Shown: positions 1 to 7,213, numbered from the stretch's first letter. The stretch: DNA of 10,198 nt from an uncultured Oscillospiraceae bacterium (GCA_934565425.1 CAKTHW010000055.1:1-10198); one strand, 5' to 3'. Notes: generated from the letters alone by a model not told the origin. Numbers and translations are program-made.

Positions 1-298
1 TCTTGCCCTCTTCGTCCTCCTCGTCCTCGCTGTCCTCGTCACTCAAGTCCATGCTGCCGCCCATCAGCTCTTCCAGCCCTTCCGGGCCGCCGAAGGCGCT
101 CATCATCTCATTGGTCAGGTTTTCCATATCCTCCTCGGTGATGCCCATCCGATCCATCATCTCCTGCACCGGCTGGATGCCCAGCTCCTTGGCGCATTTC
201 AGGCACAGGCCTTCGTTCACGGGGTCACCTTTATCCAATCTGGTAATGAAAACAACCGCCACATTTTTATGGCATCTAGAACACAGTTTCGGCTGCAT
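1..298 (-). CDS. Clp-type AAA+ ATPase subunit with N-terminal zinc finger (N-terminus only)
   Basis: Only the first 99 codons lie in the window; the gene runs off the left edge. The visible part begins MQPKLCSRCHKN and holds two CxxC pairs (C6/C9 and C32/C35), a likely treble-clef zinc site. A helical, methionine-rich stretch follows (about 43-80), then a highly acidic Asp/Glu linker (about 85-98). From memory of the family, this layout matches the start of clostridial 'ATP-dependent Clp protease ATP-binding subunit' proteins (ClpC/ClpE-like), which unfold proteins for ClpP. The AAA+ domains that would prove this are outside the window. The ATG at 298 is preceded by AAGGAG (307-312) with an 8-base spacer, so the start is well supported. 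A different CxxC-containing protein such as a McsA-like one is possible, but the acidic linker argues for the Clp ATPase. Confidence 0.7.
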   Translation of the reverse strand, partial: MQPKLCSRCHKNVAVVFITRLDKGDPVNEGLCLKCAKELGIQPVQEMMDRMGITEEDMENLTNEMMSAFGGPEGLEELMGGSMDLSDEDSEDEEDEEGK

Positions 299-325
299 AA
301 TGTGTACTCCTTACAAATGTGTTTG

Positions 326-346
326 GACGATGTACATCCCATCGTC
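326..346. repeat. 7-7-7 perfect dyad in the leader of the Clp ATPase gene
   Basis: GACGATG (326-332) and CATCGTC (340-346) are perfect inverted copies separated by 7 bases. The dyad lies 28 bases upstream of the Clp-type gene's start codon and downstream of its proposed -10 element. No T-run follows, so it is not a terminator. It could be a repressor operator or an mRNA hairpin. It does not match the CtsR heptad repeat or the CIRCE element that I know for clp genes. Function is inferred from position only. Confidence 0.5.
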
Positions 347-365
347 AACTTCTGAATTTGGGGTC

Positions 366-374
366 ACTATATCA
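366..374 (-). promoter_or_regulatory. Possible extended -10 promoter for the Clp ATPase gene
   Basis: On the minus strand this reads TGA-TATAGT, an extended -10 pattern (TGn followed by a near-consensus hexamer), inside a locally AT-rich stretch of an otherwise GC-rich window. No convincing -35 hexamer sits 16-18 bases upstream. Transcription would start near 358, giving a leader of about 60 bases that contains the dyad at 326-346. The 112-base gap after the cvpA-like gene, against 21 bases or fewer inside the cluster, supports a separate promoter here. Confidence 0.35.
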
Positions 375-410
375 TACAAATATGAATAAATCTTGTTTTT
401 CGAGATGGAA

Positions 411-1079
411 CTATCCTCTTGCCCAAGAAAAATTTGAAAAGAACTGCAAAAACACGCTCTCCTTGGTCTCCGCCGCCGTCACCAGGCCGAAGCGGAGGAC
501 GAGGACACAGACCAGTCCCACCACCAGGGCGCCCTTGAGCAGACCCACGCCGCCGCCCATGAGGCGGTTGGCCAGGTTGAGCACTGGCAGCTTCGCCACC
601 AGATCCAGCAGCTTGCTCACCAGCTCCCACACCAGCAGGATGAGGCAGAAGGAGAGCCCATACACCGCCCACCAGGCCACTGGCTGCGCCAAGTCTTTGG
701 CCACCGATCTGGCTGCGGACTCCAGGCTGGGCTGCAAGCCGGACTGGATGGCCTCTTGCAGCTGCTGGCTGGCTTTTTCATAGGTGTCGCTGTTGCCGAA
801 GATGGAGAGGATGCCGCTGAGGCTGTCTTTGGCGGTCTCGCCGGCGTCCTTGACTGAATCACTCACGTTCTTCTCCAGCCGTCCCTCCACCGTCGCGGTG
901 ATGCGTGGGGTGATGGCCTCGGCCACCATGGGGGACAGGCTGTCTGCCGCCACCTTGGCGCCGCCCAGGGCGACGACGATGGAGAGCAGGCCGCACACCG
1001 TGAGCACCAGGCCACGCCGGACGCCCAAGGCGGCGAAGAGGACAACGATCAGGAACAAGATCACATCAAATACTGCCAT
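411..1079 (-). CDS. CvpA-family membrane protein
   Basis: This is a 222-residue integral membrane protein. Hydrophobic segments lie at about 3-19, 23-41, 135-153 and 178-197. The first pair is joined by a short basic turn (GVRRG, 19-23), and the last contains a glycine-rich stretch, NRLMGGGVGLLKG (171-183), typical of CvpA-like proteins. A long amphipathic, polar region (about 45-130) is inserted between the two membrane pairs. CvpA proteins are linked to colicin V production and to envelope stress; the biochemical role is unsettled. The start chosen is ATG at 1079, since GAGGTG (1086-1091) sits 6 bases upstream. A GTG at 1088 is in frame but has no ribosome binding site of its own. The gene follows the DUF5711 gene by 13 bases and is last in the cluster before a 112-base gap. 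Confidence 0.75.
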   Translation of the reverse strand: MAVFDVILFLIVVLFAALGVRRGLVLTVCGLLSIVVALGGAKVAADSLSPMVAEAITPRITATVEGRLEKNVSDSVKDAGETAKDSLSGILSIFGNSDTYEKASQQLQEAIQSGLQPSLESAARSVAKDLAQPVAWWAVYGLSFCLILLVWELVSKLLDLVAKLPVLNLANRLMGGGVGLLKGALVVGLVCVLVLRFGLVTAAETKESVFLQFFSNFSWARG

Positions 1080-1085
1080 GGATTT

Positions 1086-1091
1086 CACCTC
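1086..1091 (-). promoter_or_regulatory. Ribosome binding site that fixes the cvpA-like start
   Basis: GAGGTG on the minus strand lies 6 bases from the ATG at 1079. It overlaps the alternative in-frame GTG start at 1088, so only the ATG is well placed for initiation. Confidence 0.6.
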
Positions 1092-1092
1092 G

Positions 1093-2292
1093 TCAGGGCA
1101 CGTACAGCCAGGTGCTGTCCGCGCCGATCATCATGGTCGCGCCATCGGAGTGGATGATGGCACGCTTACTGCCGTTGTTTTCGATCTGTGCGTATTCCTC
1201 CAAGTCATTGCTGGTATAAATGGTCAGCGCCTCCGCCGTCAGCACCGCGATATATCGTCCCGCTGCCGACACCGAGAGCACCTCGCCGGAGATGGCCTTG
1301 GAGCAGGCGGTGTCTCCCCGCTCGTCGATGAGGAGCACTTCCCCGCTGCCGCCGGCCTTGTACCAGCTGGCCACCTCTACGGCGTAGTTGTCGCCGTTGA
1401 GGGAGTAGCCCTGCAAGTACTGATTCGGCTCGCTCCAGGTGCCCAGGACATTCAGCTCCTGATCCAGCACCGTGGCGCTGTCGTTGCCCTGGAGCCAGAT
1501 GTTGTTGGACTCCCAATGCACCTCCAGGATGAACTGGTCTTCCAGCACCGTGGACGCCAGCTGGTCCCCCTCCTTGCCATCGTACAGGCTGACGATGCTG
1601 CTGAATTTGCCGGAGCGCTGGGCGATGGAGACCACGGCGAACTGGCTGTTGCTGGGCGAGATGACCGCGTCCACCACATACTCGCTGGACACGTTCTCCG
1701 CCAGCAGCAGCTTGAAGGCGCTGTTGTAGATGCGCACGCTGGCCTTATAGCCCGACGCCTCCTCCACCACCGCCAGGCAGCCGTTCTCGTTGACCCGGGC
1801 GGAGAGCAGGTCGCAGCCGCTCTTACTGGTGTACTCAAAGACCACTTCCTTGTTGTGGATGACGTACAGGTTGTTGCCGCCCACGTCGTAGACCACGGCG
1901 TAGGTGCCGCAGACGGAGATGACCGGGTTGTTCATCTTCACCTGTCTATCAATATACAGCACACCACTGTTGGAATATAACTGCAACGCGGTGTCTGAGC
2001 ACAAGACCAGGGAGCCGTTGAGGCTGGCGAAGGCGTTGGAAGCGTCCCGGGTGTAGGTGAACTCCGCCGTCTGACCCTGGTCGTTCTTCTCCAGGCTGCG
2101 GTAGGTCATGTGGCGTTTCAGGGCGTCCAGGTTGAAGTGATCCCGATAGACCACCAAGACCACGCCACTACAGAGGAACACACCGGTGAGGATGAGCGCC
2201 AGGATCCGCTTGGTGACGGGACTGAGGCGTTTGCCCAACCTGCGTCTGCCTTTCTGTTTTCCATTGTTCTTTGACGGCTGATGTTCTGCCAT
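1093..2292 (-). CDS. DUF5711 family membrane-anchored protein
   Basis: This 399-residue protein has a basic cytoplasmic tail (residues 1-29, rich in Lys/Arg), one transmembrane segment (about 30-49) and a large extracytoplasmic domain. That domain is built of short beta-strand blocks, each with a small hydrophobic core and a turn, such as SLNGSLVLCSD, YAVVYDVGG, CLAVVEEAS, QFAVVSIAQ and YIAVLTAEA. The pattern suggests a WD40/PQQ-like beta-propeller. I assign it to DUF5711 on overall layout and gene context; the family has no established function. The start at 2292 has a GGAGG located in the end of truA, 8 bases upstream. Only 3 bases separate it from the truA stop, so the two genes are probably translationally coupled. 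There is no enzymatic motif, so a sensor or scaffold role is possible but unproven. Confidence 0.7.
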   Translation of the reverse strand: MAEHQPSKNNGKQKGRRRLGKRLSPVTKRILALILTGVFLCSGVVLVVYRDHFNLDALKRHMTYRSLEKNDQGQTAEFTYTRDASNAFASLNGSLVLCSDTALQLYSNSGVLYIDRQVKMNNPVISVCGTYAVVYDVGGNNLYVIHNKEVVFEYTSKSGCDLLSARVNENGCLAVVEEASGYKASVRIYNSAFKLLLAENVSSEYVVDAVISPSNSQFAVVSIAQRSGKFSSIVSLYDGKEGDQLASTVLEDQFILEVHWESNNIWLQGNDSATVLDQELNVLGTWSEPNQYLQGYSLNGDNYAVEVASWYKAGGSGEVLLIDERGDTACSKAISGEVLSVSAAGRYIAVLTAEALTIYTSNDLEEYAQIENNGSKRAIIHSDGATMMIGADSTWLYVP

Positions 2293-2295
2293 AGC

Positions 2296-3066
2296 TCATT
2301 CCTCCGGGTCTGTTTCCAACCCCACCGGTTCCCGATACCACAATTTGGTCATGTACAGTCCATCCGGCGGCACCGTCGGCCCTGCCTCGGTGCGGTTGCC
2401 CCGCACCAGAATGTCGCTGATGCCCTCCGGCGTCAGCTTGCCCTCGGCGGCGTACAGGATGGTGCCCACCATGGCGCGCACCATATTATACAGGAAGCCG
2501 TTGGCGCACACCTTCATCTCGATCATGTCCCCCGTTCGGGCCACGTCGAAATAGTGGACGGTGCGGACGGTGGTCTTGGTGGGGGTGCCTACGTCCCGCA
2601 CGGCTTTGAAGTCGTGGGTGCCCACAAAGCGGGCGGCGGCCTGTGCCATGACCTGCTCATCCAAAATCTTGGGGTAGAAGTAGGCACGATGGACGTAGAA
2701 AGCGTTGCGGATGCGGGAGTTGTACACCCGATAGGTGTACTCCTTCTTGATGCAGGAGCCGATGGCGTTGAAGTCGTCAGAAACCTCCTTGGCCGAGACC
2801 ACCACGATGTCGTCCGGCAGCCGGGCGTTGAAGGCCAGGGGCATCCGGTCACAGGGGATGGCGCAGTCGGTGCGGAAGTTGGCGATGTACACCTCCGCAT
2901 GGACACCGGCGTCAGTCCGGCCGGCGCCCACGCAGCGCACCGGGTGTTTGACCACCTTGGAGATGCCCAATTCCAGGGCCTCCTGGACGGTGATGGCGTT
3001 CTTTTGGATCTGCCAGCCGTGGTAGGCGGTGCCCACATACATCAATTTCAGCGCGATATTTCTCAT
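2296..3066 (-). CDS. truA: tRNA pseudouridine(38-40) synthase TruA
   Basis: TruA isomerises uridines 38, 39 and 40 in the anticodon stem-loop of many tRNAs to pseudouridine, acting in the cytoplasm as a homodimer. The 256-residue length is normal for the family. Diagnostic motifs are the N-terminal YVGTAYHGWQIQ (10-21), the catalytic loop GRTDAGVHA (49-57) with the nucleophile Asp52, and the C-terminal NGFLYNMVRAMVGTI and PPDGLYMTKLWY blocks. The domain is complete. It lies 21 bases after ecfT and 3 bases before the DUF5711 gene. The ribosome binding site is a plain GGGGG only 4 bases from the ATG, which suggests modest initiation or coupling to ecfT. An ecfA1-ecfA2-ecfT-truA order is known from other Firmicutes. 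Confidence 0.96.
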   Translation of the reverse strand: MRNIALKLMYVGTAYHGWQIQKNAITVQEALELGISKVVKHPVRCVGAGRTDAGVHAEVYIANFRTDCAIPCDRMPLAFNARLPDDIVVVSAKEVSDDFNAIGSCIKKEYTYRVYNSRIRNAFYVHRAYFYPKILDEQVMAQAAARFVGTHDFKAVRDVGTPTKTTVRTVHYFDVARTGDMIEMKVCANGFLYNMVRAMVGTILYAAEGKLTPEGISDILVRGNRTEAGPTVPPDGLYMTKLWYREPVGLETDPEE

Positions 3067-3087
3067 AAAACCCCCAAAATTCTCTCT

Positions 3088-3897
3088 TTACAGGCCAAAG
3101 CCCTTGGCCGCCACCACGACCCCGCTGAACAGGAGGATGCAGCAGAGCATGGCGATGGCATCCCGGCGGTGGTAGTGGAGCTGGTGGAGCTTGGTGCGGC
3201 CTTCGCCGCCGTGATAGCAGCGGCACTCCATGGCCGTGGCCAGCTCATCCGCCCGGCGGAAGGAGGAGACGAACAGGGGCACCAGCAGGGGCACCATGGC
3301 CTTGGCTCGCTGGAACAGGTTCCCGTCGTCGAAGTTGGCCCCTCTGGCCTTCGGGGCGGAGATGATCTTATCCGTCTCTTCGATGAGGGTGGGGATGAAG
3401 CGCAGGGCGATGCTCATCATCATGGCCAGCTCGTGGACGGGTACTTTCAGTTTTTTCAGCGGCCCCAACAGGCTCTCCAGCCCGTCCGTCAGCCGGATGG
3501 GCGAGGTGGTATAGGTCAGCAGGAAGGTGCCCGAGATGAGCAGCATGACCCGCAGGACCATGAAGAAGGCCGAGTGGAGGCCACCGGTGGTGATGTGCAA
3601 AAACTTCCACTGGAAGAGCATGGTGCCCTCGCTGGAATAGAACAGATTTAAAACGCCTGTAAAGATCAGGATGAAGATGATCGGTTTCATCCCCTTGAAC
3701 AGCGCCTTCAACCCCACCTTGGACACCACGACGCAATAGGCCAAAAAGAGCACCATCAGGCCGTAGCTGACAAAGGATTTGGACAGGAAGAGGGCGATGA
3801 TGAAGAGCACTACCACCATCAGTTTGGTGCGGGGATCCAGTCGGTGGATGAGGGAATCACCAGGGAAATACTGGCCTAAGGTGATCTCTTTCAGCAT
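3088..3897 (-). CDS. ecfT: ECF transporter transmembrane subunit EcfT
   Basis: EcfT is the membrane scaffold of energy-coupling factor importers. It links the ATPase pair EcfA1/EcfA2 to interchangeable S components that bind vitamins or metal ions. The 269-residue protein has hydrophobic segments at about 26-38, 43-58, 72-87, 110-130 and 245-263. Its two coupling-helix signatures are visible: APKARGANFDDG (Arg185) and AMECRCYHGGEGRT (Arg226). The second has Cys where Ala or Ser is common, which I take as ordinary variation. The start at 3897 overlaps the ecfA2 stop by 7 bases, and its ribosome binding site (GGGGGG, 3904-3909) lies inside ecfA2, so the two genes are coupled. No S component is encoded in the window, which points to a shared group II ECF system. 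Confidence 0.94.
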   Translation of the reverse strand: MLKEITLGQYFPGDSLIHRLDPRTKLMVVVLFIIALFLSKSFVSYGLMVLFLAYCVVVSKVGLKALFKGMKPIIFILIFTGVLNLFYSSEGTMLFQWKFLHITTGGLHSAFFMVLRVMLLISGTFLLTYTTSPIRLTDGLESLLGPLKKLKVPVHELAMMMSIALRFIPTLIEETDKIISAPKARGANFDDGNLFQRAKAMVPLLVPLFVSSFRRADELATAMECRCYHGGEGRTKLHQLHYHRRDAIAMLCCILLFSGVVVAAKGFGL

Positions 3898-4760
3898 ACC
3901 GTTCCCCCCTTCCCCGCCAGCTTCAGCAGCTCAGCCGTCGCTTCTTCCAGCGTGTAGATGCCGTCCTTGATGGGCAGACCCATGTCCCGGAGCTTTTCGC
4001 AGACCTGGGTCACCTTGGGGACGCCCAGACCCATGGCGGTCAGCTCCTTCTCGTGGGAGAACACCTCCTGGGGGGTGCCCGTCAAGGGGATGGTACCGTC
4101 GTTGATGACCACCACCCGGTCTACGGTCTGAGCGACCTCCTCCATGGAGTGGGAGACCAGGATGATGGTGGCGTTCTTGGCGTCGTGGTAGGCGCGGATG
4201 TTGGACAAGATCTCTTCTCTGCCCACCGGGTCCAGTCCGGCGGTAGGCTCGTCCAAGATGAGCACCTCCGGTTCCATGGCGATGACGCCGGCGATGGCCA
4301 CCCGGCGTTTCTGGCCGCCGGACAGCTCAAAGGGGGACAGCTCCAGCTGTTCGTCGGTCAGTCCCACGAACTGGGCGGACTGACGCACCCGCTGGTCGAT
4401 CTCCTCCTCGCTCAGCCCCATATTCCGGGGGCCGAAGGAAATATCCTTGTAGACGGTCTCCTCGAAGAGCTGGTATTCCGGATACTGGAACACCAGACCC
4501 ACGTGGAAACGCACCTGGGTGATCTTCTTTTTATCCGCCCAAATGTCCTTCCCCCGCAGGCGCACCTGGCCGGAAGTGGGCTTCAGGAGGCCGTTGAGGT
4601 GCTGGATCAGGGTGGACTTGCCGGAACCAGTATGGCCGATGATGCCGATATACTCGCCCGGATAGGCGGTGAAATTCACCTGATCCAACGCTTTATGTTC
4701 AAAAGGGGTCCCGATGCTGTACACACAGCTCAGATCCACGGTTTCAATGATGGGTTCCAC
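3891..4760 (-). CDS. ecfA2: ECF transporter ATP-binding subunit EcfA2
   Basis: This is the second ATPase of the ECF module (289 residues, cytoplasmic, pairs with EcfA1). Nucleotide-binding motifs are complete: Walker A GHTGSGKST (42-50), Q-loop FQYPEYQLFEETV (91-103), signature LSGGQKRR (146-153), Walker B VLILDEP (166-172) with catalytic Glu171, D-loop and the switch histidine His204. The QYPEYQLFEETV form of the Q-loop is typical of EcfA2. The C-terminal tail (about 235-289) matches the ECF-specific extension. The start codon is GTG at 4760, preceded by AAGGAAGG. It begins 12 bases after ecfA1 ends and overlaps ecfT by 7 bases, consistent with equal production of the three subunits. Confidence 0.95.
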   Translation of the reverse strand: MEPIIETVDLSCVYSIGTPFEHKALDQVNFTAYPGEYIGIIGHTGSGKSTLIQHLNGLLKPTSGQVRLRGKDIWADKKKITQVRFHVGLVFQYPEYQLFEETVYKDISFGPRNMGLSEEEIDQRVRQSAQFVGLTDEQLELSPFELSGGQKRRVAIAGVIAMEPEVLILDEPTAGLDPVGREEILSNIRAYHDAKNATIILVSHSMEEVAQTVDRVVVINDGTIPLTGTPQEVFSHEKELTAMGLGVPKVTQVCEKLRDMGLPIKDGIYTLEEATAELLKLAGKGGTVC

Positions 4761-4772
4761 GGTGTTCCTTCC

Positions 4773-5657
4773 TTATTTCACAGTTGTATTGGGTCGGATG
4801 GCCTGGGCGATGGCAGCGGCGCATTCCTCCACCGACAGGGCGTCCAGGGGCACGTCCACCCCGGCCTGCCGCAGCTGGTAGAGCAGGGCGATGGTGTCCG
4901 GCACGGTCAGCCCCACCGCTTTCAGCTCTTCCACCTGCTGGAACACAGTCTTGGGATGGCCGTCAGCGATGACGTTGCCGTCGTTCATGACGATGAGCCG
5001 GTCGGCCTGGGCTGCTTCGTCCATGTGGTGGGTGATGAGCACCACCGTCGTCCCCTGCTCCCGGTTCAGCTTGATGATGGTCTCCAGCACCTCCTGCCGA
5101 CCGATGGGGTCCAGCATGGCGGTGGGCTCGTCCAGGACGATGCACTTGGGTTCCATGGCGATGATGCCTGCAATGGCCACCCGCTGTTTCTGACCGCCGG
5201 AGAGCAGGTGGGGGGCGTGAGTGCTGTAGGCACTCATGCCCACAATTTCCAAAGCCTTGTCCACCCGGCGGCGAATCTCCTCCGTCGGCACGCCTAGATT
5301 TTCCGGCGCGAAGGCCACGTCCTCCTCCACCACGTTGGCGACGATCTGGTTGTCCGGGTTCTGGAACACCATGCCCACGGTGCGGCGCACCTCCATCCAC
5401 TCCTCGTCGCTGCGGGTGTCGATGCCGCCCACGTAGACGGTGCCGCCGCTGGGCAGGAGGATGGCGTTCATGTGCTTGGCCAGGGTGGATTTGCCGCAGC
5501 CGTTGTGACCCAGGACGGCCACAAAAGAGCCTTCCTGGATGTCCAGGGAAATATCCTTGAGCACTTGGACGGGCGTACCCTCTTCCTTATTATATTGGAA
5601 GGTGACGTGCTCTAATGTAATGATGTTGTCGGTCTTTTTCACATCTGTTGTGTTCAT
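4773..5657 (-). CDS. ecfA1: ECF transporter ATP-binding subunit EcfA1
   Basis: This is the first ATPase of the ECF module (294 residues). Motifs are Walker A GHNGCGKST (50-58), Q-loop FQNPDNQIVANVVEEDVAF (98-116), signature LSGGQKQR (152-159), Walker B IVLDEP (173-178) with catalytic Glu177, and the switch histidine in ITHH (His210). The NPDNQIVANVVEEDVAF stretch is characteristic of EcfA1. The C-terminal extension contains the EcfA-type helical tail. The ATG at 5657 is preceded by AAGGAA about 10 bases upstream, and lies 18 bases after the methyltransferase stop. Together with EcfA2 it hydrolyses ATP to power uptake by the EcfT-bound S component. Cobalt-type CbiO is the related alternative, but two adjacent ATPases plus EcfT favour the general ECF module. 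Confidence 0.95.
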   Translation of the reverse strand: MNTTDVKKTDNIITLEHVTFQYNKEEGTPVQVLKDISLDIQEGSFVAVLGHNGCGKSTLAKHMNAILLPSGGTVYVGGIDTRSDEEWMEVRRTVGMVFQNPDNQIVANVVEEDVAFAPENLGVPTEEIRRRVDKALEIVGMSAYSTHAPHLLSGGQKQRVAIAGIIAMEPKCIVLDEPTAMLDPIGRQEVLETIIKLNREQGTTVVLITHHMDEAAQADRLIVMNDGNVIADGHPKTVFQQVEELKAVGLTVPDTIALLYQLRQAGVDVPLDALSVEECAAAIAQAIRPNTTVK

Positions 5658-5675
5658 CCGTTTCGGTTCCTTTTC

Positions 5676-6545
5676 TTATTCCGCATCCGCCATCCAACGT
5701 CCCGTAGCGCCGCAGGGCAGTGCCAGGCCAGAGGCGGTCACCGGCAGACCCAGCTCCTGAGAGTCGGTGTGGCCGCCGTGGCGCTTGGTCACCAGGGTGT
5801 CCAGCAGGTAGGTCAGCACGGCGGGTGCCAGGCCGGTAGTATAGGAGTTGATGAGGACAAAGAGGGGCTGGTCGGACAGCACCTGCACCACCAGTTCCAG
5901 GAAGGGGTACAGGTTTTCCTCCAGCTTCCAGATCTCACCGGAGGGGCCGCGTCCATAGGAGGGCGGGTCCATGATGAGGGCGTCGTACCGGCGGCCACGG
6001 CGGATTTCCCGCTCCACAAATTTGGCGCAGTCGTCCACGATCCAGCGCACCGGCGCCTGCTCCAGGCCGGAGAGCTTGGCGTTCTCCCGTGCCCAGGACA
6101 CCATGCCCTTGGCCGCGTCCACGTGGCACACCTTGGCGCCCGCCGCCGCACAGGCCACGGTAGCGCCGCCGGTGTAGGCGAACAGGTTCAGGACGTTGAT
6201 GGGGCGACCAGCGTTACGGATGCGCTCCATGGCGAAGTCCCAGTTGGCGGCCTGCTCGGGGAACAGACCGGTGTGTTTGAAGTTCATGGGGCCAACCTGG
6301 AAGGTCAGCTCCTTGTACCGTACCTTCCACCGCTGGGGCAGTTTGCCCTTCTCCCAGTGGCCACCACCGGATTTGCTCCGCTGGTACCGGCCGTCCGGGT
6401 GCTTCCAGCCGGGGAGGGTGCGAGGGGTATTCCAGATGGCCTGGGGGTCCGGGCGCACCAGGAGCTTGTTGCCCCAGCGTTCCAGCTTCTCTCCTCTGCC
6501 GCAATCCAGCAATTCAAAATCTTTCCATCCATCTGCAATCCACAT
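5676..6545 (-). CDS. Class I SAM-dependent methyltransferase, RlmI/RlmK-like (COG1092 type)
   Basis: This 289-residue cytoplasmic enzyme has a Rossmann-fold methyltransferase core. Visible parts are motif I, VLNLFAYTGGATV (118-130); the acidic ribose-binding residue in HVDAAK (Asp143); DDC (171-173), likely contacting the adenine; and the catalytic DPPSYGRG (193-200). The DPPSYGRG and NLFAYTGG blocks match the C-terminal domain of rRNA cytosine-C5 methyltransferases such as RlmI. The N-terminal part lacks a clear PUA domain and is short, so this may be a shorter relative with another RNA target. The substrate is inferred. The ATG at 6545 follows a GGAG 10 bases upstream. It is the first gene after the strong promoter at 6587-6615 and heads the cluster with the ECF genes. 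Confidence 0.8.
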   Translation of the reverse strand: MWIADGWKDFELLDCGRGEKLERWGNKLLVRPDPQAIWNTPRTLPGWKHPDGRYQRSKSGGGHWEKGKLPQRWKVRYKELTFQVGPMNFKHTGLFPEQAANWDFAMERIRNAGRPINVLNLFAYTGGATVACAAAGAKVCHVDAAKGMVSWARENAKLSGLEQAPVRWIVDDCAKFVEREIRRGRRYDALIMDPPSYGRGPSGEIWKLEENLYPFLELVVQVLSDQPLFVLINSYTTGLAPAVLTYLLDTLVTKRHGGHTDSQELGLPVTASGLALPCGATGRWMADAE

Positions 6546-6586
6546 AACGATTCTACTCCAGGTTTCATGATATTAGTTAGCACTTT

Positions 6587-6615
6587 ATTGTATCATCCCT
6601 CCATTCTCCCGTCAA
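6587..6615 (-). promoter_or_regulatory. Strong sigma-A-type promoter for the methyltransferase-ECF-truA cluster
   Basis: On the minus strand, -35 TTGACG (6615-6610) and -10 TACAAT (6592-6587) are separated by exactly 17 bases; each differs from consensus at one position. Transcription would start near 6580, leaving a leader of about 35 bases before the ATG at 6545. It lies 11 bases after the terminator tract of the preceding gene, so it is the only plausible entry point for the downstream cluster. Confidence 0.85.
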
Positions 6616-6626
6616 CCACAGCCCCC

Positions 6627-6668
6627 AGAAAGAAGGGCGGCTTCATCCACAAATTGGACGAAGCCGCC
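6627..6668 (-). terminator. Intrinsic terminator after the DUF6512-like gene
   Basis: GGCGGCTTC and GAAGCCGCC (6636-6644 and 6660-6668) form a 9-base-pair GC-rich stem. After one mismatch the stem continues with three more pairs around a 7-base loop. On the minus strand the stem is followed by CTTCTTTCT (6635-6627), a T-rich tract. The plus strand lacks such a tract, so it acts on minus-strand transcripts. It separates the upstream MATE/DUF6512 genes from the ECF cluster. Confidence 0.8.
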
Positions 6669-6700
6669 GTCGGTTCCCTTGTTTATTTTGTCATCTTCTG

Positions 6701-7213
6701 TCACCAGGTGTATACCACCCAGGCGTCCACCAAGGACGCATCGTGGAACAGCCGCAGGTCGGGGGGCATGATGGTGAAGGTGACCAGCAGACCCACCAGC
6801 AAAATGGTGGCGCAGACCAGCCATCCCGTCCACCCCTCCGGCACCTTCAGCCAGTCCGGCAGCAGGCACCCCAGGGCGATGAGCAGCACATAACACATGA
6901 TGTCCACAAACCCTGGCGCGACCCCCAGCACGATGTGGCACACCCACCCGAAGGCCAGCATCAGCCCACAGCAGAGGAGCACGGACAGCAGCACGCTGCC
7001 CCACTTTCCCTTCTCATAGAGCATGGTCAGCCCCACCAGCAGCGGCCAAAAGACGATCTTCACGTGCTCCCAGATGCTCTCGTTCACCGGTGCCACAAAC
7101 TCCGTCAGAATGCTGGGCCACAGGTCGAACAGGCCGTGCAGCAGAGTGCCCGCGATGGTGATGCACACGAAGGTGCGCAGCAGGTTCCAGCTCTGCTCCT
7201 TTTCCAGTTTCAT
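6701..7213 (-). CDS. DUF6512 family membrane protein
   Basis: This 170-residue, very hydrophobic protein has about five membrane segments (roughly 13-31, 51-65, 73-91, 93-118 and 128-149). Two blocks recall DUF6512 as I know it: PVNESIWEHVKIVFWP (42-57) between the first two helices, and PPDLRLFHD (150-158) just before the C-terminus. No function is established for the family. The start chosen is ATG at 7213, preceded by AAGGAG (7224-7229) with a 10-base spacer. An in-frame ATG at 7252 has no ribosome binding site and would add 13 polar residues. The gene follows the MATE reading frame by 75 bases, with no promoter or terminator visible between them, and ends before a terminator. Confidence 0.7.
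   Translation of the reverse strand: MKLEKEQSWNLLRTFVCITIAGTLLHGLFDLWPSILTEFVAPVNESIWEHVKIVFWPLLVGLTMLYEKGKWGSVLLSVLLCCGLMLAFGWVCHIVLGVAPGFVDIMCYVLLIALGCLLPDWLKVPEGWTGWLVCATILLVGLLVTFTIMPPDLRLFHDASLVDAWVVYTW

Noticed and set aside
339..372. Possible CtsR operator ahead of the Clp-type ATPase gene
   Set aside because: There are isolated GTTGAC- and GTGACC-like half sites, but no tandem heptad repeat of the CtsR type.
784..1980. A 398-codon plus-strand reading frame opposite the cvpA-like and DUF5711 genes
   Set aside because: It lies antisense to two well-supported genes and has low-complexity, His/Val/Ala/Gly-rich composition and no domain. High GC at third positions keeps the opposite strand open.
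2281..3651. A 456-codon plus-strand frame opposite truA and ecfT
   Set aside because: It is antisense to truA and ecfT, both identified by catalytic or signature motifs. Its His/Gly/Asp-rich translation is a shadow.
4053..5297. A 414-codon plus-strand frame opposite ecfA1 and ecfA2
   Set aside because: It is antisense to two ATPases with complete nucleotide-binding motifs, and shows the same two-fold repetition only because the two ATPases are paralogues.
6577..6585. TTAGCACTT, resembling one arm of the CIRCE heat-shock element
   Set aside because: It matches 8 of 9 bases of one arm, but the second inverted arm is absent at the expected distance.
5769..6893. A 374-codon plus-strand frame opposite the methyltransferase
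   Set aside because: It crosses the methyltransferase, the promoter, the terminator and part of the DUF6512-like gene; no domain is visible.
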